From NCBI GenBank assembly GCA_013816845.1, contig JACDDU010000001.1, forward strand, positions 620,001 through 684,000: DNA of 64,000 bases. The letters run 5' to 3'. A model generated the notes under the pieces. It did no database searches. It had not been told where the DNA came from and saw only the letters and a program-made list of their open reading frames with translations. Each line of letters begins with the position of its first letter. The stretch's first letter is position 1. The position numbers were made by a program, and so were the translations under genes. The stretch is from Gammaproteobacteria bacterium. Lineage in GTDB: Bacteria > Pseudomonadota > Gammaproteobacteria > DSM-16500. Positions 1 to 9,358 of this stretch are shown in pieces.

Positions 1-876
1 GTCATCCAGTAATTTTATCTTTTCACCCTGCTTAGCAAAGCGAACTTCAATACCCCCATTGATTTTTTCAAAATCGAAGGCATGCATGGGTTGCCCCATT
101 TCTAACATGACATAGTTTGTGACATCAACAATAGGATGAATTGATCTAAATCCACTACGACGTAGACGCTCTGCTAACCATACTGGCGTTTGTTTGGGCG
201 GCTTCACATTGCGTAGGATGCGTCCTGCATAGCGGGGACAAGCTGCCGGTGCTAAAATCTTTAAATTAAAGTTTTCGGAAAGCATCGACTTAACGATACT
301 TTCCGAAAAAGGTTTCACTGTTGTTTCAGTTAAAGCTGCGATTTCTCTGGCTATACCTTTGATACTGAGACAATCACCCCGATTGGGTGTAATTGATAAA
401 TCAAAAATATAATCTTCTAATTTTAAATATTCTTTAACAGAAACCCCTACTTCTGAATCAAATGGAAATTCAATAATGGCTTCATTATTATCAGTTAAAT
501 TTAACTCCGCTGCTGAAAGCAACATACCTGAAGAAGTTATACCGCGAATCTCTGATTTTAAAATCTCCGTGCCATTCGGTAGGCAGGCACCAATTTTTGC
601 AACAGCGACGTAAAGGTTTGGGGAAGCATTTTCAGCGCCACAAACAATTTGTAACGTTTCTGACTTGTCAATTTCAACCTGGCAAATCTTTAAATTATCT
701 GCTTGTGGGTGCTTTTCAAGCGATAAAATTTTGCCAACGATAATATGCTCTGATAAGTTGATGAGTGGGTCTATACTTTCAACTTCAATGCCACCCATCG
801 TTAAAATATTCGCGAGTTGCTCGCGGGATAATGCTGGGTTAACCCATTCTCGTAACCAATTTTCGCTACATTTCAT
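1..876 (-). CDS. pheT: Phenylalanine--tRNA ligase beta subunit, N-terminal part (3' end outside window)
   Basis: The beta chain of the alpha2-beta2 phenylalanyl-tRNA synthetase charges tRNA-Phe and carries the editing site. The visible 292 codons begin MKCSENWLREWVNP, the usual PheT opening, followed by the EMAP/tRNA-binding-like domain (roughly residues 40-150, containing HPQADNLKICQVE and VCGAEN) and the start of the B3/B4 and B5 region (SITPNRGDCLS, DVTNYVMLEMGQPMHAFD). The frame is open to base 1, so the gene is cut by the window edge and is not broken. It starts 25 bases after the pheS stop on the same strand, so the two subunits are almost certainly co-transcribed. The identification is secure from these motifs. 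Confidence 0.96.
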   Translation of the reverse strand, partial: MKCSENWLREWVNPALSREQLANILTMGGIEVESIDPLINLSEHIIVGKILSLEKHPQADNLKICQVEIDKSETLQIVCGAENASPNLYVAVAKIGACLPNGTEILKSEIRGITSSGMLLSAAELNLTDNNEAIIEFPFDSEVGVSVKEYLKLEDYIFDLSITPNRGDCLSIKGIAREIAALTETTVKPFSESIVKSMLSENFNLKILAPAACPRYAGRILRNVKPPKQTPVWLAERLRRSGFRSIHPIVDVTNYVMLEMGQPMHAFDFEKINGGIEVRFAKQGEKIKLLDD

Positions 877-901
877 ATTAATTTCTTTTCAAGAAAGTTG
901 T

Positions 902-1915
902 TTAAAATTGACTTAAAAAACGAACATCGTTTTCAAATAATGAGCGTAAGTCTTTTATGCCATATTTAAGTAATGTTAAACGATCAATACCAACGCCGAA
1001 TGCAAATCCTTTAAAACGTTTGCTATCTATGTCCACAGATTTTAAAACGTTGGGGTGGACCATGCCGCATCCTAACACTTCAAGAAAGCCCGTTTGCTTG
1101 CAAATTCTGCAACCTTTACCTACGCAGTTTAAACAACCGATATCAACTTCGGCTGAAGGTTCGGTAAAAGGGAAATATGAAGGACGCAATCTAATTTTGA
1201 TATCGGCACCAAAAAATTCTTGCAGAAAGTAAGTTAAAACGCCTTTTAAATCGGCAAAAGAAAGCGTTTCTGAAACCATCAAACATTCAAGTTGATGAAA
1301 CATGGGCGTGTGGGTTATATCAAAGTCACGACGATAAACACGACCCATAGCCACTACTTTTAAAGGCGGTTTAAGCTTTTTCATGGCATGAATTTGCACA
1401 GGTGACATTTGACTACGAAGCAATAAACCATCATCGAAATAAAAAGTATCTTGCATCGCGCGAGCTGGATGTAAAGGAGGAATATTGAGGGCAGTAAAAT
1501 TATAAAAATCTTCCTCAATTTCAGGTCCTTCCATAAAATTAAAACCCATCCGGCCAAAAATCTCGCGTAGCGTATCAAACGTTTTAATTAACGGATGAAT
1601 GCTACCCTGGCCTTGTGTTCTCCCGGGTAACGTTATATCGATGGTTTCGCTATCCAACTGGATTTTAATTTGTTTGGCTTTTAAAATTTCGTGACGCGCT
1701 TCAAGGGCCTGGGCAATCGATACTTTAACATCGTTAACCTTTTGGCCAGCAGCAGGTCTTTCTTCTGGCGGGAGTTGCCCCAGTGTTTTCATATATTCAG
1801 TAAGGTAACTCTTCTTACCCAAATATTTTACGCGACAATCATCAAGTACCTTTAAATCTTCGGCTGCTTCAATAGCAGCTTTGGCTTGCAAAAAAATTTC
1901 TTCAAGAGATTGCAT
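902..1915 (-). CDS. pheS: Phenylalanine--tRNA ligase alpha subunit
   Basis: This is the catalytic alpha chain of phenylalanyl-tRNA synthetase, a class II enzyme that forms Phe-AMP and transfers Phe to tRNA in the cytoplasm. At 337 residues it has the normal bacterial length. An N-terminal coiled coil (about residues 1-90) is followed by the catalytic core with GFNFMEGPEIEEDFYNF, the HPARAMQDTFY stretch, motif 2 (RVYRRDFDITHTPMFHQLE) and motif 3 near the C terminus (GFAFGVGIDRLTLLKYGI). The ATG at 1915 is the natural start. It lies downstream of a hairpin that separates it from rplT and just upstream of pheT. Confidence 0.97.
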   Translation of the reverse strand: MQSLEEIFLQAKAAIEAAEDLKVLDDCRVKYLGKKSYLTEYMKTLGQLPPEERPAAGQKVNDVKVSIAQALEARHEILKAKQIKIQLDSETIDITLPGRTQGQGSIHPLIKTFDTLREIFGRMGFNFMEGPEIEEDFYNFTALNIPPLHPARAMQDTFYFDDGLLLRSQMSPVQIHAMKKLKPPLKVVAMGRVYRRDFDITHTPMFHQLECLMVSETLSFADLKGVLTYFLQEFFGADIKIRLRPSYFPFTEPSAEVDIGCLNCVGKGCRICKQTGFLEVLGCGMVHPNVLKSVDIDSKRFKGFAFGVGIDRLTLLKYGIKDLRSLFENDVRFLSQF

Positions 1916-2033
1916 GCTGAACCAACCTGATAAGGATAATTATTTTTAGCATTATTAACGTCATTGTAATATAGCGTAATCATCGCGATTAACACCACAG
2001 TGAAACGTGAAAAGCATACAGTTCAAGAAAGCT

Positions 2034-2066
2034 AAATGCCGTCTATTCTTGGAATAGACGGCATTT
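2034..2066 (-). terminator. Hairpin between rplT and pheS (terminator or attenuator)
   Basis: A perfect 15-bp inverted repeat (2034-2048 with 2052-2066) has a 3-base loop and is flanked by short T tracts on both strands. It lies 26 bases after the rplT stop and about 120 bases before pheS. It could end the thrS-infC-rpmI-rplT transcript or attenuate pheST. The only short reading frame across it has no Phe-rich stretch, so an E. coli-type pheST leader peptide is not supported. Confidence 0.7.
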
Positions 2067-2091
2067 TTGTTAGCATTGAATAAAGAGGATA

Positions 2092-2466
2092 CTAAGCTGC
2101 AGCGCTTACGCTACCAAGATTTAATTTGGCTTGCTCAACGAGGGTACTGAATGCTGCTTTATCGTGTACCGCCATATCCGCTAATATTTTTCTATCAAGG
2201 GTAATAGAGGCTTTTTTCAAGCCATGCATAAATTCACCATAGGTCAAACCATGCGAGCGAGCTGCTGCATTAACCCGGGTAATCCAAAGCGCACGAAATT
2301 CTCTTTTTCTATTACGACGATCGCGGTAGGCATATTGAGCTGCTTTAATGACTGCTTGTTTAGCCACACGGAAAACGCGGCTGCGTGCGCCATAATAACC
2401 TTTCGCTTTTGCTAACACTTTTTTGTGTTTAGCTCTTGCAGTAACGCCACGTTTAACTCTTGGCAT
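2092..2466 (-). CDS. rplT: 50S ribosomal protein L20
   Basis: L20 binds 23S rRNA early in assembly of the large ribosomal subunit. The product begins [26 protein letters not shown], the diagnostic L20 N terminus, and contains [22 protein letters not shown], the conserved rRNA-binding helix. At 124 residues it is a few residues longer than the usual 117-119 because of a short alanine-rich tail (GSVSAAA). It follows rpmI by 51 bases in the standard infC-rpmI-rplT order. In E. coli L20 represses translation of this operon; whether that control exists here cannot be read from the sequence. Confidence 0.98.
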   Translation of the reverse strand: MPRVKRGVTARAKHKKVLAKAKGYYGARSRVFRVAKQAVIKAAQYAYRDRRNRKREFRALWITRVNAAARSHGLTYGEFMHGLKKASITLDRKILADMAVHDKAAFSTLVEQAKLNLGSVSAAA

Positions 2467-2517
2467 AGGATATTTCCTCTTCTATTTAAAACGACTAACT
2501 AAATTAGTTAATAAAAT

Positions 2518-2715
2518 TTATGCAAATGGTAACATTTGTTCAATACGACCTAAATCCTCATCTCTTACATGAAATCCGTTACGCATATGACGCTTACGTT
2601 TCGTCGATTTTTTGGTAAGAATGTGGTTTCGGTTAGCGCTACGGCACTTAAATCCACCATTTCCGGTGGCACGAAAGCGCTTGCCCGCTCCGCGATTTGA
2701 CTTCAACTTTGGCAT
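2518..2715 (-). CDS. rpmI: 50S ribosomal protein L35
   Basis: L35 is a small basic protein of the large ribosomal subunit. The 65-residue product starts [18 protein letters not shown], has [16 protein letters not shown] in the middle and ends in a [10 protein letters not shown] tail, matching the family over its whole length. The ATG at 2715 is preceded on the minus strand by a purine-rich GGAGAAAG ribosome-binding site. It sits between infC and rplT in the conserved order, with a 60-base spacer after infC. Confidence 0.97.
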   Translation of the reverse strand: MPKLKSNRGAGKRFRATGNGGFKCRSANRNHILTKKSTKRKRHMRNGFHVRDEDLGRIEQMLPFA

Positions 2716-2775
2716 GAACTTTCTCCGCTAAACACTTGTAAATTATAATTATACGCGAGTAGCTGCGCAATTCCT

Positions 2776-3294
2776 TTATTTCTTTTTTGGCCCCAAAATC
2801 ATCACAATTTGGCGACCTTCAAACTTAGGATGTTGCTCGACTACTCCATAGTCTACGAGCTCGAGGACCATTCTTTGCAACATTTGCATCCCCAGTTCAG
2901 GGTGGGTCATCTCTCGGCCACGGAACCGTACGGTGATTTTGGCCTTGTCCCCCTGCTCTAAAAACTTAATAACATTCCGAAGCTTAACTTGATAATCTGC
3001 CTCTTCAGTACCAGGTCTGATTTTTACTTCTTTAACTTGGATTAGTTTTTGTTTCTTTCTTGCAGAAGCTTTTCGCTTACTCAACTGAAACTTATATTTA
3101 CCGTAATCCATGATACGACACACGGGTGGCTTTGCTTCAGGAGATACTTCAACAAGGTCAAGACCCCTTTCCTCCGAAATTTTTCGCGCATCGAGGGTGG
3201 ATACGACTCCAAGCTGTTGGCCTTCTGCATCTATAAGACGAACCTCATGAGTTCGGATTTCTTCATTAACCCGAGGTTTTTTTTCTGTACTAAT
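2776..3294 (-). CDS. infC: Translation initiation factor IF-3 with an AUU start codon
   Basis: IF-3 binds the 30S subunit, prevents subunit joining and checks the start codon. The C-terminal domain (MDYGKYKFQ onward, ending ILGPKKK) is evident. The ATG at 3123 would give only 115 residues and remove the N-terminal domain. The frame runs upstream through [16 protein letters not shown] to an ATT at 3294, preceded by AGGAGG eight bases away. An in-frame TAG lies just upstream and no ATG, GTG or TTG falls between. Initiation at AUU gives 172 residues, close to the family length. E. coli infC also starts at AUU, which lets IF-3 repress its own translation; the same control is inferred here. The gene follows thrS by 12 bases. 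Confidence 0.95.
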   Translation of the reverse strand: MSTEKKPRVNEEIRTHEVRLIDAEGQQLGVVSTLDARKISEERGLDLVEVSPEAKPPVCRIMDYGKYKFQLSKRKASARKKQKLIQVKEVKIRPGTEEADYQVKLRNVIKFLEQGDKAKITVRFRGREMTHPELGMQMLQRMVLELVDYGVVEQHPKFEGRQIVMILGPKKK

Positions 3295-3306
3295 CCTATC
3301 ATCCTC

Positions 3307-5223
3307 CTATTTTGTTCGGCCACGCTTGGCGATTTGGGTTTTTAGCAAATCAATCAACTGGTTCGTTGTCATTTTGCCTAAATCCGCACCATCCTGTGTT
3401 CTAACAGAAATTGTGTCAGATTCCACCTCACGGTCACCTATGACTAAAAGATAGGGAACGTGATCAAGCGTGTGCTCGCGGATTTTAAAGCCGATTTTCT
3501 CATTTCTCAAGTCTGATTTTACTCTAAAACCATGTTTTTTCAGTATGGCTACAATTTCCTGGGTATATTCTGCTTGGTTATCGGTAATATTCATAGCCAT
3601 AATTTGCACGGGAGCCAACCAGACTGGTAATTTTCCTGCATATTGCTCTAATAAGATCCCAATAAAGCGTTCCATCGAACCTAAAATGGCTCGATGTAGC
3701 ATCGCTGGGACCTTTTTACTCCCATCTTCTGCGATGTAGCTTGCTTCAAGTCGAGCTGGCATCGAGTAATCGAGTTGTAAGGTGCCACACTGCCACATTC
3801 TGCCAATACAATCTTTTAAGTGAAATTCAATTTTGGGACCATAAAATGCTCCTTCCTTGGGCCGGATTTCAAAATCCAAATTTAAACCTTTCAAAGCATC
3901 CGCCAGAGCACCTTCTGCAAAATCCCAAAGTTCATCACTGCCCATTCGCTTATCCGGCCGTGCGGCCAGGCGAATGGTAATGTCATCAAACCCAAAATCT
4001 TGATAGACATCCATTAAAAGTTTAATGAAGTTGGAAGCTTCTATCTGGATTTGCTCATCGGTGCAAAAAATATGAGCGTCATCTTGCACAAGTTGTCTAA
4101 CCCGCATCAAGCCATGCATGGAACCCGATAATTCATTGCGATGTAATGTGCCGTATTCCGCTAAGCGCATCGGCAAGTCACGATAGCTACGCAAGCCCTG
4201 TTTGAAAATTAAGATATGACAAGGACAGTTCATGGGCTTGACTGCATATTGGCGATCATCTGAGGAAAGGGTAAACATCTCTTCGTTAAAATTGCCCCAA
4301 TGTCCCGATTTTTTCCACAATTCTAAGTCGACAATTTGCGGTGTTGAAACTTCTTGATAACCACTCATTAAAAGACGGTCAGAAATGTAACGTTTAATTT
4401 CTTGATAAATTAGCCAACCCTTTTCATGCCAGAAAATCATTCCTGGCGCTTCTTCTTGTATGTGGAATAGATCCATTTGTTTGGCTATTTTACGATGATC
4501 GCGTTTTTCAGCTTCTTCCAAATTCTTTAAATATTCATCAAGCGCTTTTTTATTTGGCCAAGCTGTGCCGTAAATACGTTGCAACATTTCGTTATTAGAA
4601 TCACCACGCCAATATGCGCCGGAAACTTTCATTAACTTAAATGCTTTAATCATGCCGGTGCGCGGAACGTGTGGACCTCGACAAAGATCAGCAAAACCAT
4701 CTTGCTTATAAATGGTTAAAGTTTCATTACCGGGGATATCTTGAATGATTTTGACCTTGTAGTGCTCCCCAATCCCCTCGAAATAAGCAATAGCTTCATC
4801 TCTGGAAACAACTTCTCTTGATACCGTGTAGTTTTCGTCTACGATTTCTTGCATTTTAACTTCAATGTTATTCAAGTCTTCTGTGGAAAAGGGACGATCA
4901 TAAGAAAAATCATAATAGAAACCATTTTCAATGACAGGACCAATGGTGACTTGGGCTTTCGGAAATAAAATTTTCACGGCTTGGGCTAAAAGATGTGCCG
5001 CAGAATGGCGAATGATTTCTAAACCTGCAGGGTCACGGTCTGTAATAATTCGAACTTTTGCATCGGCGTTAACGATAAAAAAAGTATCAACAAGTTTCCC
5101 ACCTACTTCTCCAGCAAGGGCCGCTTTGGCTAATCCGCTACCAATGCTTAAAGCAATGTCATAAACGCTAACAGGTTGCTCAAATTGTTTTTGGGTGCCA
5201 TCGGGCAAGGTAATGGTCGGCAT
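3307..5223 (-). CDS. thrS: Threonine--tRNA ligase
   Basis: This class II synthetase charges tRNA-Thr and edits mischarged Ser. In order, it has a TGS domain ([19 protein letters not shown]), the editing domain with [11 protein letters not shown], and the catalytic core with the zinc-site [13 protein letters not shown] and motif 2 [17 protein letters not shown]-like sequence. The C-terminal anticodon-binding domain contains [21 protein letters not shown] chose the ATG at 5223 (638 residues), since the TGS domain begins there; a longer frame from a TTG at 5268 overlaps the terminator hairpin and has no family counterpart. It is followed closely by infC, as in E. coli. Confidence 0.97.
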   Translation of the reverse strand: MPTITLPDGTQKQFEQPVSVYDIALSIGSGLAKAALAGEVGGKLVDTFFIVNADAKVRIITDRDPAGLEIIRHSAAHLLAQAVKILFPKAQVTIGPVIENGFYYDFSYDRPFSTEDLNNIEVKMQEIVDENYTVSREVVSRDEAIAYFEGIGEHYKVKIIQDIPGNETLTIYKQDGFADLCRGPHVPRTGMIKAFKLMKVSGAYWRGDSNNEMLQRIYGTAWPNKKALDEYLKNLEEAEKRDHRKIAKQMDLFHIQEEAPGMIFWHEKGWLIYQEIKRYISDRLLMSGYQEVSTPQIVDLELWKKSGHWGNFNEEMFTLSSDDRQYAVKPMNCPCHILIFKQGLRSYRDLPMRLAEYGTLHRNELSGSMHGLMRVRQLVQDDAHIFCTDEQIQIEASNFIKLLMDVYQDFGFDDITIRLAARPDKRMGSDELWDFAEGALADALKGLNLDFEIRPKEGAFYGPKIEFHLKDCIGRMWQCGTLQLDYSMPARLEASYIAEDGSKKVPAMLHRAILGSMERFIGILLEQYAGKLPVWLAPVQIMAMNITDNQAEYTQEIVAILKKHGFRVKSDLRNEKIGFKIREHTLDHVPYLLVIGDREVESDTISVRTQDGADLGKMTTNQLIDLLKTQIAKRGRTK

Positions 5224-5260
5224 AAGTTTTCGATTTCGTATCAATGTTTCATACTTTCTA

Positions 5261-5297
5261 AAATACAAAATCCCACTACAAAATGTTGTAAGGGATT
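5261..5297 (-). terminator. Intrinsic terminator between tRNA-Val and thrS
   Basis: On the minus strand a hairpin (arms 5286-5297 and 5269-5281, loop 5282-5285) has two 6-bp stem segments separated by one bulged base and is followed by TTTTGTATTT. It sits 8 bases past the tRNA-Val 3' end and about 38 bases before the thrS ATG. It should end the tRNA transcript, and it may also act as a readthrough control point for thrS. Confidence 0.75.
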
Positions 5298-5304
5298 ATA
5301 AGTG

Positions 5305-5376
5305 TAGGCACGAGTGGGATCGAACCACCGACCACCACCATGTCAAGGTGATGCTCTACCACTGAGCTACGTGCCT
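5305..5376 (-). tRNA. tRNA-Val (anticodon GAC)
   Basis: The minus strand folds into a complete cloverleaf of 72 bases: acceptor stem AGGCACG/CGTGCCT, D arm GCTC-AGTGGTA-GAGC, anticodon arm with loop TTGACAT (anticodon GAC), variable loop, and a T arm with loop TTCGATC. The discriminator base is A and CCA is not encoded. It is followed by an intrinsic terminator and preceded by a sigma70-type promoter. Confidence 0.95.
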
Positions 5377-5412
5377 GTTAATGGGCTTTTATGCCCCAAA
5401 AAATATCGGGTA

Positions 5413-5441
5413 AAGATACCTGGTTGCCGTATGTTTCGCAA
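5413..5441 (-). promoter_or_regulatory. Predicted sigma70 promoter of tRNA-Val
   Basis: On the minus strand TTGCGA (5441-5436) and TATCTT (5418-5413) are separated by exactly 17 bases. The tRNA 5' end lies about 37 bases further on. A short GGGC/GCCC stem sits in the presumed leader at 5383-5396. Confidence 0.55.
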
Positions 5442-5476
5442 GCAATAAGTTGATGAATAGCAATCATTTTCATAGA

Positions 5477-7489
5477 TTAGCGGGCCAGAGAATTTTCTTT
5501 CAAAGATTTAATGACATCACGTAAACGAGCTGCTTCTTCGAATTCTAGATTATGAGCATGAGCATACATTTTATTTTCTAGTTTGGTAATTTTCGCAGAC
5601 GCAGCCTCAGGCGTTAGATTTGCAATATCATACTCTTCATCCTTTAGCTTCCCTTTTGGAAATAATCGTCCTCTCACCCTATTTTCTGAATAAGCGCCTT
5701 CCATGACATCATGCACTGCCTTCTTTACACTTGTGGGTGTGATCCCATGCTTTTCATTATAAATTTTTTGTTTGTCGCGACGACGACTCGTTTCAGACAT
5801 GGCTCTTTCCATCGAGCCAGTGATGCGATCAGCATATAAAATAGCTTTGCCTTTAAAATGACGGGCAGCACGACCAATTGTTTGTATCAATGAAGTTTCC
5901 GAGCGAAGAAACCCTTCTTTATCAGCGTCTAAGATGGCTACCAATGAGACTTCCGGCAAGTCCAATCCTTCCCGTAATAAATTAATACCAACGAGCACAT
6001 CGAAATGCCCAAGCCGCAATCCGCGGATAATTTCGACACGTTCAACCGTTCCAATATCAGAATGAAGATACCTTACTTTAATATGGTGTTCATCCAAGTA
6101 TTCAGTTAAATCTTCAGCTAAGCGTTTGGTTAAAGTAGTAACCAAAACCCGACTTTTTTCTGCAATACGCTTATTAATTTCTGATAGTAAATCGTCAACT
6201 TGTGTTTTTGCAGGCTTCACTTCTATTTCGGGATCAATAAGGCCCGTTGGACGAACGACTTGCTCGGCGATGACATCGGAGCGCTCAAGCTCGAAAGCAG
6301 TGGGCGTTGCTGAGACATAGATCGTTTGCGGAGCGCGTTCGCTAAATTCTTCAAATTGTAAGGGTCGATTATCAAGCGCGGATGGCAAACGAAAGCCATA
6401 TTCCACTAACGTTTCTTTCCGAGATCGATCGCCCCGATACATGCCATGAAGTTGCGGAATCGTTACGTGCGATTCATCAATAAAGAGCAAGGCATCTTTA
6501 GGTAGATAATCAAAAAGTGTCGGTGGCGGCTCGCCCGGCGCTCGGCCAGATAAGTAGCGGGAGTAATTTTCTATACCGTTGCAATAACCTAGTTCTTGCA
6601 TCAGTTCTAAATCATAAATAGTGCGTTGTTCAAGACGTTGAGCTTCAACTAATTTATTAGTATTATGAAGCACTTCCAATCGTTCTCGTAAGTCCATTCT
6701 AATATGATCAATCGCCTTAATAATAGTGCTGCGCTGCGTAACATAATGGGACTTAGGATAGATAGTTAATCGAGGAACCCGTCTTAAAATCTCGCCTGTT
6801 AGGGGGTCAAAATAGGATAAATTTTCGATTTCATCGCCTAACAGTTCTATTCGCACTGCTTCCATATCCGATTCAGCAGGATAGACATCAATAACATCAC
6901 CGCGCACACGGTAGTTTGCCCGATGCAAATCCATGTCATTACGGGTGTATTGAAGCTCTGATAATCGCCGCAAAATAAAACGTTGATCAACTTTATCGCC
7001 TCGATCTAAGTGCATGACCATACTTAAATACATGCGAGGATCACCCAAGCCATAAATCGCAGAAACGGTTGCAACAATAATAGAATCATTGCGCTCTAAA
7101 AGCGCTTTGGTTGCAGAAAGCCGCATTTGCTCAATGTGATCATTGATCGATGCATCTTTGGCAATATAAGTATCAGATGAGGGAACGTAAGCTTCTGGCT
7201 GATAATAATCGTAATAGGATACAAAATATTCCACTGAATTTTTAGGGAAAAACTCTTTCATTTCTCCATAAAGCTGGGCCGCAAGTGTTTTATTCGGCGC
7301 TAAGATTAAAGTTGGACGTTGAATAGCTTTAATGACATTGGCCATCGTAAATGTTTTGCCGGATCCCGTAACCCCAAGCAAAGTCTGATACGCCAATCCA
7401 CTTTGAATTCCTTCAATTAATTGGCGAATAGCTTGGGGCTGATCACCGGCGGGGGTAAATTCAGCATGTAATTCAAATTGTTGAGTCAT
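5477..7489 (-). CDS. uvrB: UvrABC system protein B
   Basis: UvrB is the damage-verification helicase of nucleotide excision repair; it is loaded by UvrA and recruits UvrC. The 670-residue product matches the E. coli length (673). Visible elements are Walker A ([14 protein letters not shown], about residue 40), the damage-sensing beta-hairpin ([13 protein letters not shown], about residue 93), the DEAD-box equivalent ([10 protein letters not shown]), helicase motif VI ([25 protein letters not shown]), and a C-terminal UVR motif (about residues 630-665, [17 protein letters not shown]) that binds UvrC. It stands alone between tRNA-Val and the divergent aminotransferase; no SOS box was recognised upstream. 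Confidence 0.98.
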   Translation of the reverse strand: MTQQFELHAEFTPAGDQPQAIRQLIEGIQSGLAYQTLLGVTGSGKTFTMANVIKAIQRPTLILAPNKTLAAQLYGEMKEFFPKNSVEYFVSYYDYYQPEAYVPSSDTYIAKDASINDHIEQMRLSATKALLERNDSIIVATVSAIYGLGDPRMYLSMVMHLDRGDKVDQRFILRRLSELQYTRNDMDLHRANYRVRGDVIDVYPAESDMEAVRIELLGDEIENLSYFDPLTGEILRRVPRLTIYPKSHYVTQRSTIIKAIDHIRMDLRERLEVLHNTNKLVEAQRLEQRTIYDLELMQELGYCNGIENYSRYLSGRAPGEPPPTLFDYLPKDALLFIDESHVTIPQLHGMYRGDRSRKETLVEYGFRLPSALDNRPLQFEEFSERAPQTIYVSATPTAFELERSDVIAEQVVRPTGLIDPEIEVKPAKTQVDDLLSEINKRIAEKSRVLVTTLTKRLAEDLTEYLDEHHIKVRYLHSDIGTVERVEIIRGLRLGHFDVLVGINLLREGLDLPEVSLVAILDADKEGFLRSETSLIQTIGRAARHFKGKAILYADRITGSMERAMSETSRRRDKQKIYNEKHGITPTSVKKAVHDVMEGAYSENRVRGRLFPKGKLKDEEYDIANLTPEAASAKITKLENKMYAHAHNLEFEEAARLRDVIKSLKENSLAR

Positions 7490-7649
7490 AGGTATGATCG
7501 GTAGCAGAAGCTCGTTAATTTAACTATAATCTGGGTTATCAAATGATACGCAAAAAATACATTGCATAAGAACATACGACGCATCATATCATATTTTTAG
7601 CGTGTAATTAACCAGCCACACTTAGTCAAAATATAGCGAGTTAATCACC

Positions 7650-8852
7650 ATGAACGACCGAGCATTGCAGTTATCCGAGCGCATTACCCTCATCAAACCA
7701 TCTCCGACTTTAGCAGTTTCTGCTCGGGCTGAAGAACTCAAAAGCACAGGCGTCGACATTCTCAATCTGAGCGTGGGCGAACCTGATTTTGATACACCGG
7801 ATCACATTAGAGAAGCTGCTATTAAAGCACTCAATGAAGGGCATACGCGTTATACGGCTGTCGATGGTATTAGACCCTTAAAGCAAGCCATTGCGGAAAA
7901 ATTTGCGCGTGATAATCAGTTGAATTATACCCTTAATCAAATTTTAGTTTCGTGTGGCGCAAAACATAGCATCTTTAATGCATTTACCGCGATTCTTAAT
8001 CCGGGTGATGAAGTGATCATTCCCGCACCCTATTGGGTTTCCTATCCGGATATTGTCAAAATGACGGGCGGCATCCCGGTTATCGTTCAATCTGATTTTG
8101 CAAATGCTTTTAAACTGACCCCAGAAAATTTGAAATCCGCAATGACAGAAAAAACAAGAGCCTTTGTTATTAATAGTCCTTCAAACCCAAGTGGCATGGC
8201 TTACAGTCTGGATGAATTAAAAAAACTGGCTGAAGTATTAATTGAATACCCGGATGTGTTGATCGTGACAGATGATATTTATGAACATTCACTTTGGCGA
8301 CACTTACCCTTTGCAAATATTTTAAATGCGTGTCCCGAGCTTTACGAGCGTTGCATCGTAGTGAATGGTGTTTCTAAAACTTATGCGATGACAGGATTTC
8401 GCATCGGCTATGCAGCGGGCAATGCAAAAATTATTGCTGCTATGAAGAAAGTACAATCCCAAAGTACCTCTAATCCCACAAGTATTTCTCAATATGCCGC
8501 CTTAGCAGCGCTTACCGGCGATCAAGCTTGCGTTAAAACGATGACGCAGGCATTTAAAGAGCGGCATGATTTTATCTATGCAGCACTCAAGGATTTTCCG
8601 GGCTTTGAATGTTTACCTTCCGATGGAACTTTTTATAGCTTTCCCTCAATCCAAAAAATATTAAGTAAAACAGGCTTGCAGGATGATATACAATTTTCCG
8701 AGTATTTGTTAAATGAGGCACGTGTAGCGGTGATTCCAGGCAGCGCATTTGGTATGGAAGGATACATTCGCATTAGTTATGCGGCGCCTTTCGAAACCTT
8801 GACGCAAGCGGTAGAACGTATCCGTACTGCTTTACAGAAGCTGTTTACTTAA
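7650..8852 (+). CDS. aspC: Aspartate aminotransferase (class I, PLP-dependent)
   Basis: This enzyme interconverts aspartate/2-oxoglutarate and oxaloacetate/glutamate. The fold-type I aminotransferase motifs are all present: NLSVGEPDFDTPDHI near residue 40, the SCGAKHSIFNAFTAI substrate-side loop, the NSPSNPSG motif, the TDDIYEHS aspartate that contacts PLP, and the PLP lysine in VSKTYAMTGFRIGYAAG (K243). The DIYE and GFRIGY pattern fits the bacterial I-gamma/'aatA' subgroup more than the E. coli AspC I-alpha type, so the symbol is by function. Substrate could extend to other amino or prephenate-type acids. It is a single gene divergent from uvrB, followed by a GC-rich hairpin. Confidence 0.88.
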   Translation: MNDRALQLSERITLIKPSPTLAVSARAEELKSTGVDILNLSVGEPDFDTPDHIREAAIKALNEGHTRYTAVDGIRPLKQAIAEKFARDNQLNYTLNQILVSCGAKHSIFNAFTAILNPGDEVIIPAPYWVSYPDIVKMTGGIPVIVQSDFANAFKLTPENLKSAMTEKTRAFVINSPSNPSGMAYSLDELKKLAEVLIEYPDVLIVTDDIYEHSLWRHLPFANILNACPELYERCIVVNGVSKTYAMTGFRIGYAAGNAKIIAAMKKVQSQSTSNPTSISQYAALAALTGDQACVKTMTQAFKERHDFIYAALKDFPGFECLPSDGTFYSFPSIQKILSKTGLQDDIQFSEYLLNEARVAVIPGSAFGMEGYIRISYAAPFETLTQAVERIRTALQKLFT

Positions 8853-9239
8853 TCAATATCCATAAACAAACAGCGGCCCTTGATTTCTCGCGGACCGCTG
8901 CTGTTCCTCATCTCACCTTTATTGTTCTTATAAGTGGCAATGACGAGGGTACACCTCTTGCCAAGGAATAAAGTTGATGCGGATATATTATTTTTAGTTC
9001 CATTGAATAATTTAATAATCTGTTTTTCCCTTTCTGGCTATTGTGTCATCATATTATTAATGTAATATTAACAGCGCACAGATATTTGTTTAGTTTGTAA
9101 TCGACACTAGATTTCTTCTCTAAAAAGCACCTTAAAGTATGCTGAGTTCAAATAAAGCGCTAAGGGCCTATAAAAACAGTAAATTTTTATTGACGGACTA
9201 GAAAACCAATATTAGTATTCACCTCACTTAATGCTACAT
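8853..9239 (+). other. Intergenic region after the aminotransferase, with two hairpins
   Basis: I see no credible coding frame here. A 9-bp stem with one mismatch (8871-8879 with 8892-8900) follows the aminotransferase stop by 18 bases and may be its terminator, though no T run follows. A second hairpin (TGGCAA 8935-8940, GAGG 8945-8948, CCTC 8954-8957, TTGCCA 8958-8963, with a 4-base bulge) is unexplained. The right end holds the tRNA-Asn promoter. Confidence 0.6.
9190..9218 (+). promoter_or_regulatory. Predicted sigma70 promoter of tRNA-Asn (and possibly prpBCD)
   Basis: TTGACG (9190-9195) and TAGTAT (9213-9218) are separated by 17 bases, close to the sigma70 consensus. The tRNA-Asn 5' end is 22 bases further downstream. 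No other promoter-like pair of this quality was seen before prpB. Confidence 0.65.
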
Positions 9240-9312
<73 letters not shown>

Positions 9313-9358
9313 AAAATCTGCAACATTCCGCAAGTTTCCACATCAATGGAGCGTCACA

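Noticed and set aside
5223-5297. T-box riboswitch before thrS
   Set aside because: The leader is too short, lacks the T-box sequence, and such elements are not usual in Gammaproteobacteria; a simple terminator explains the hairpin.
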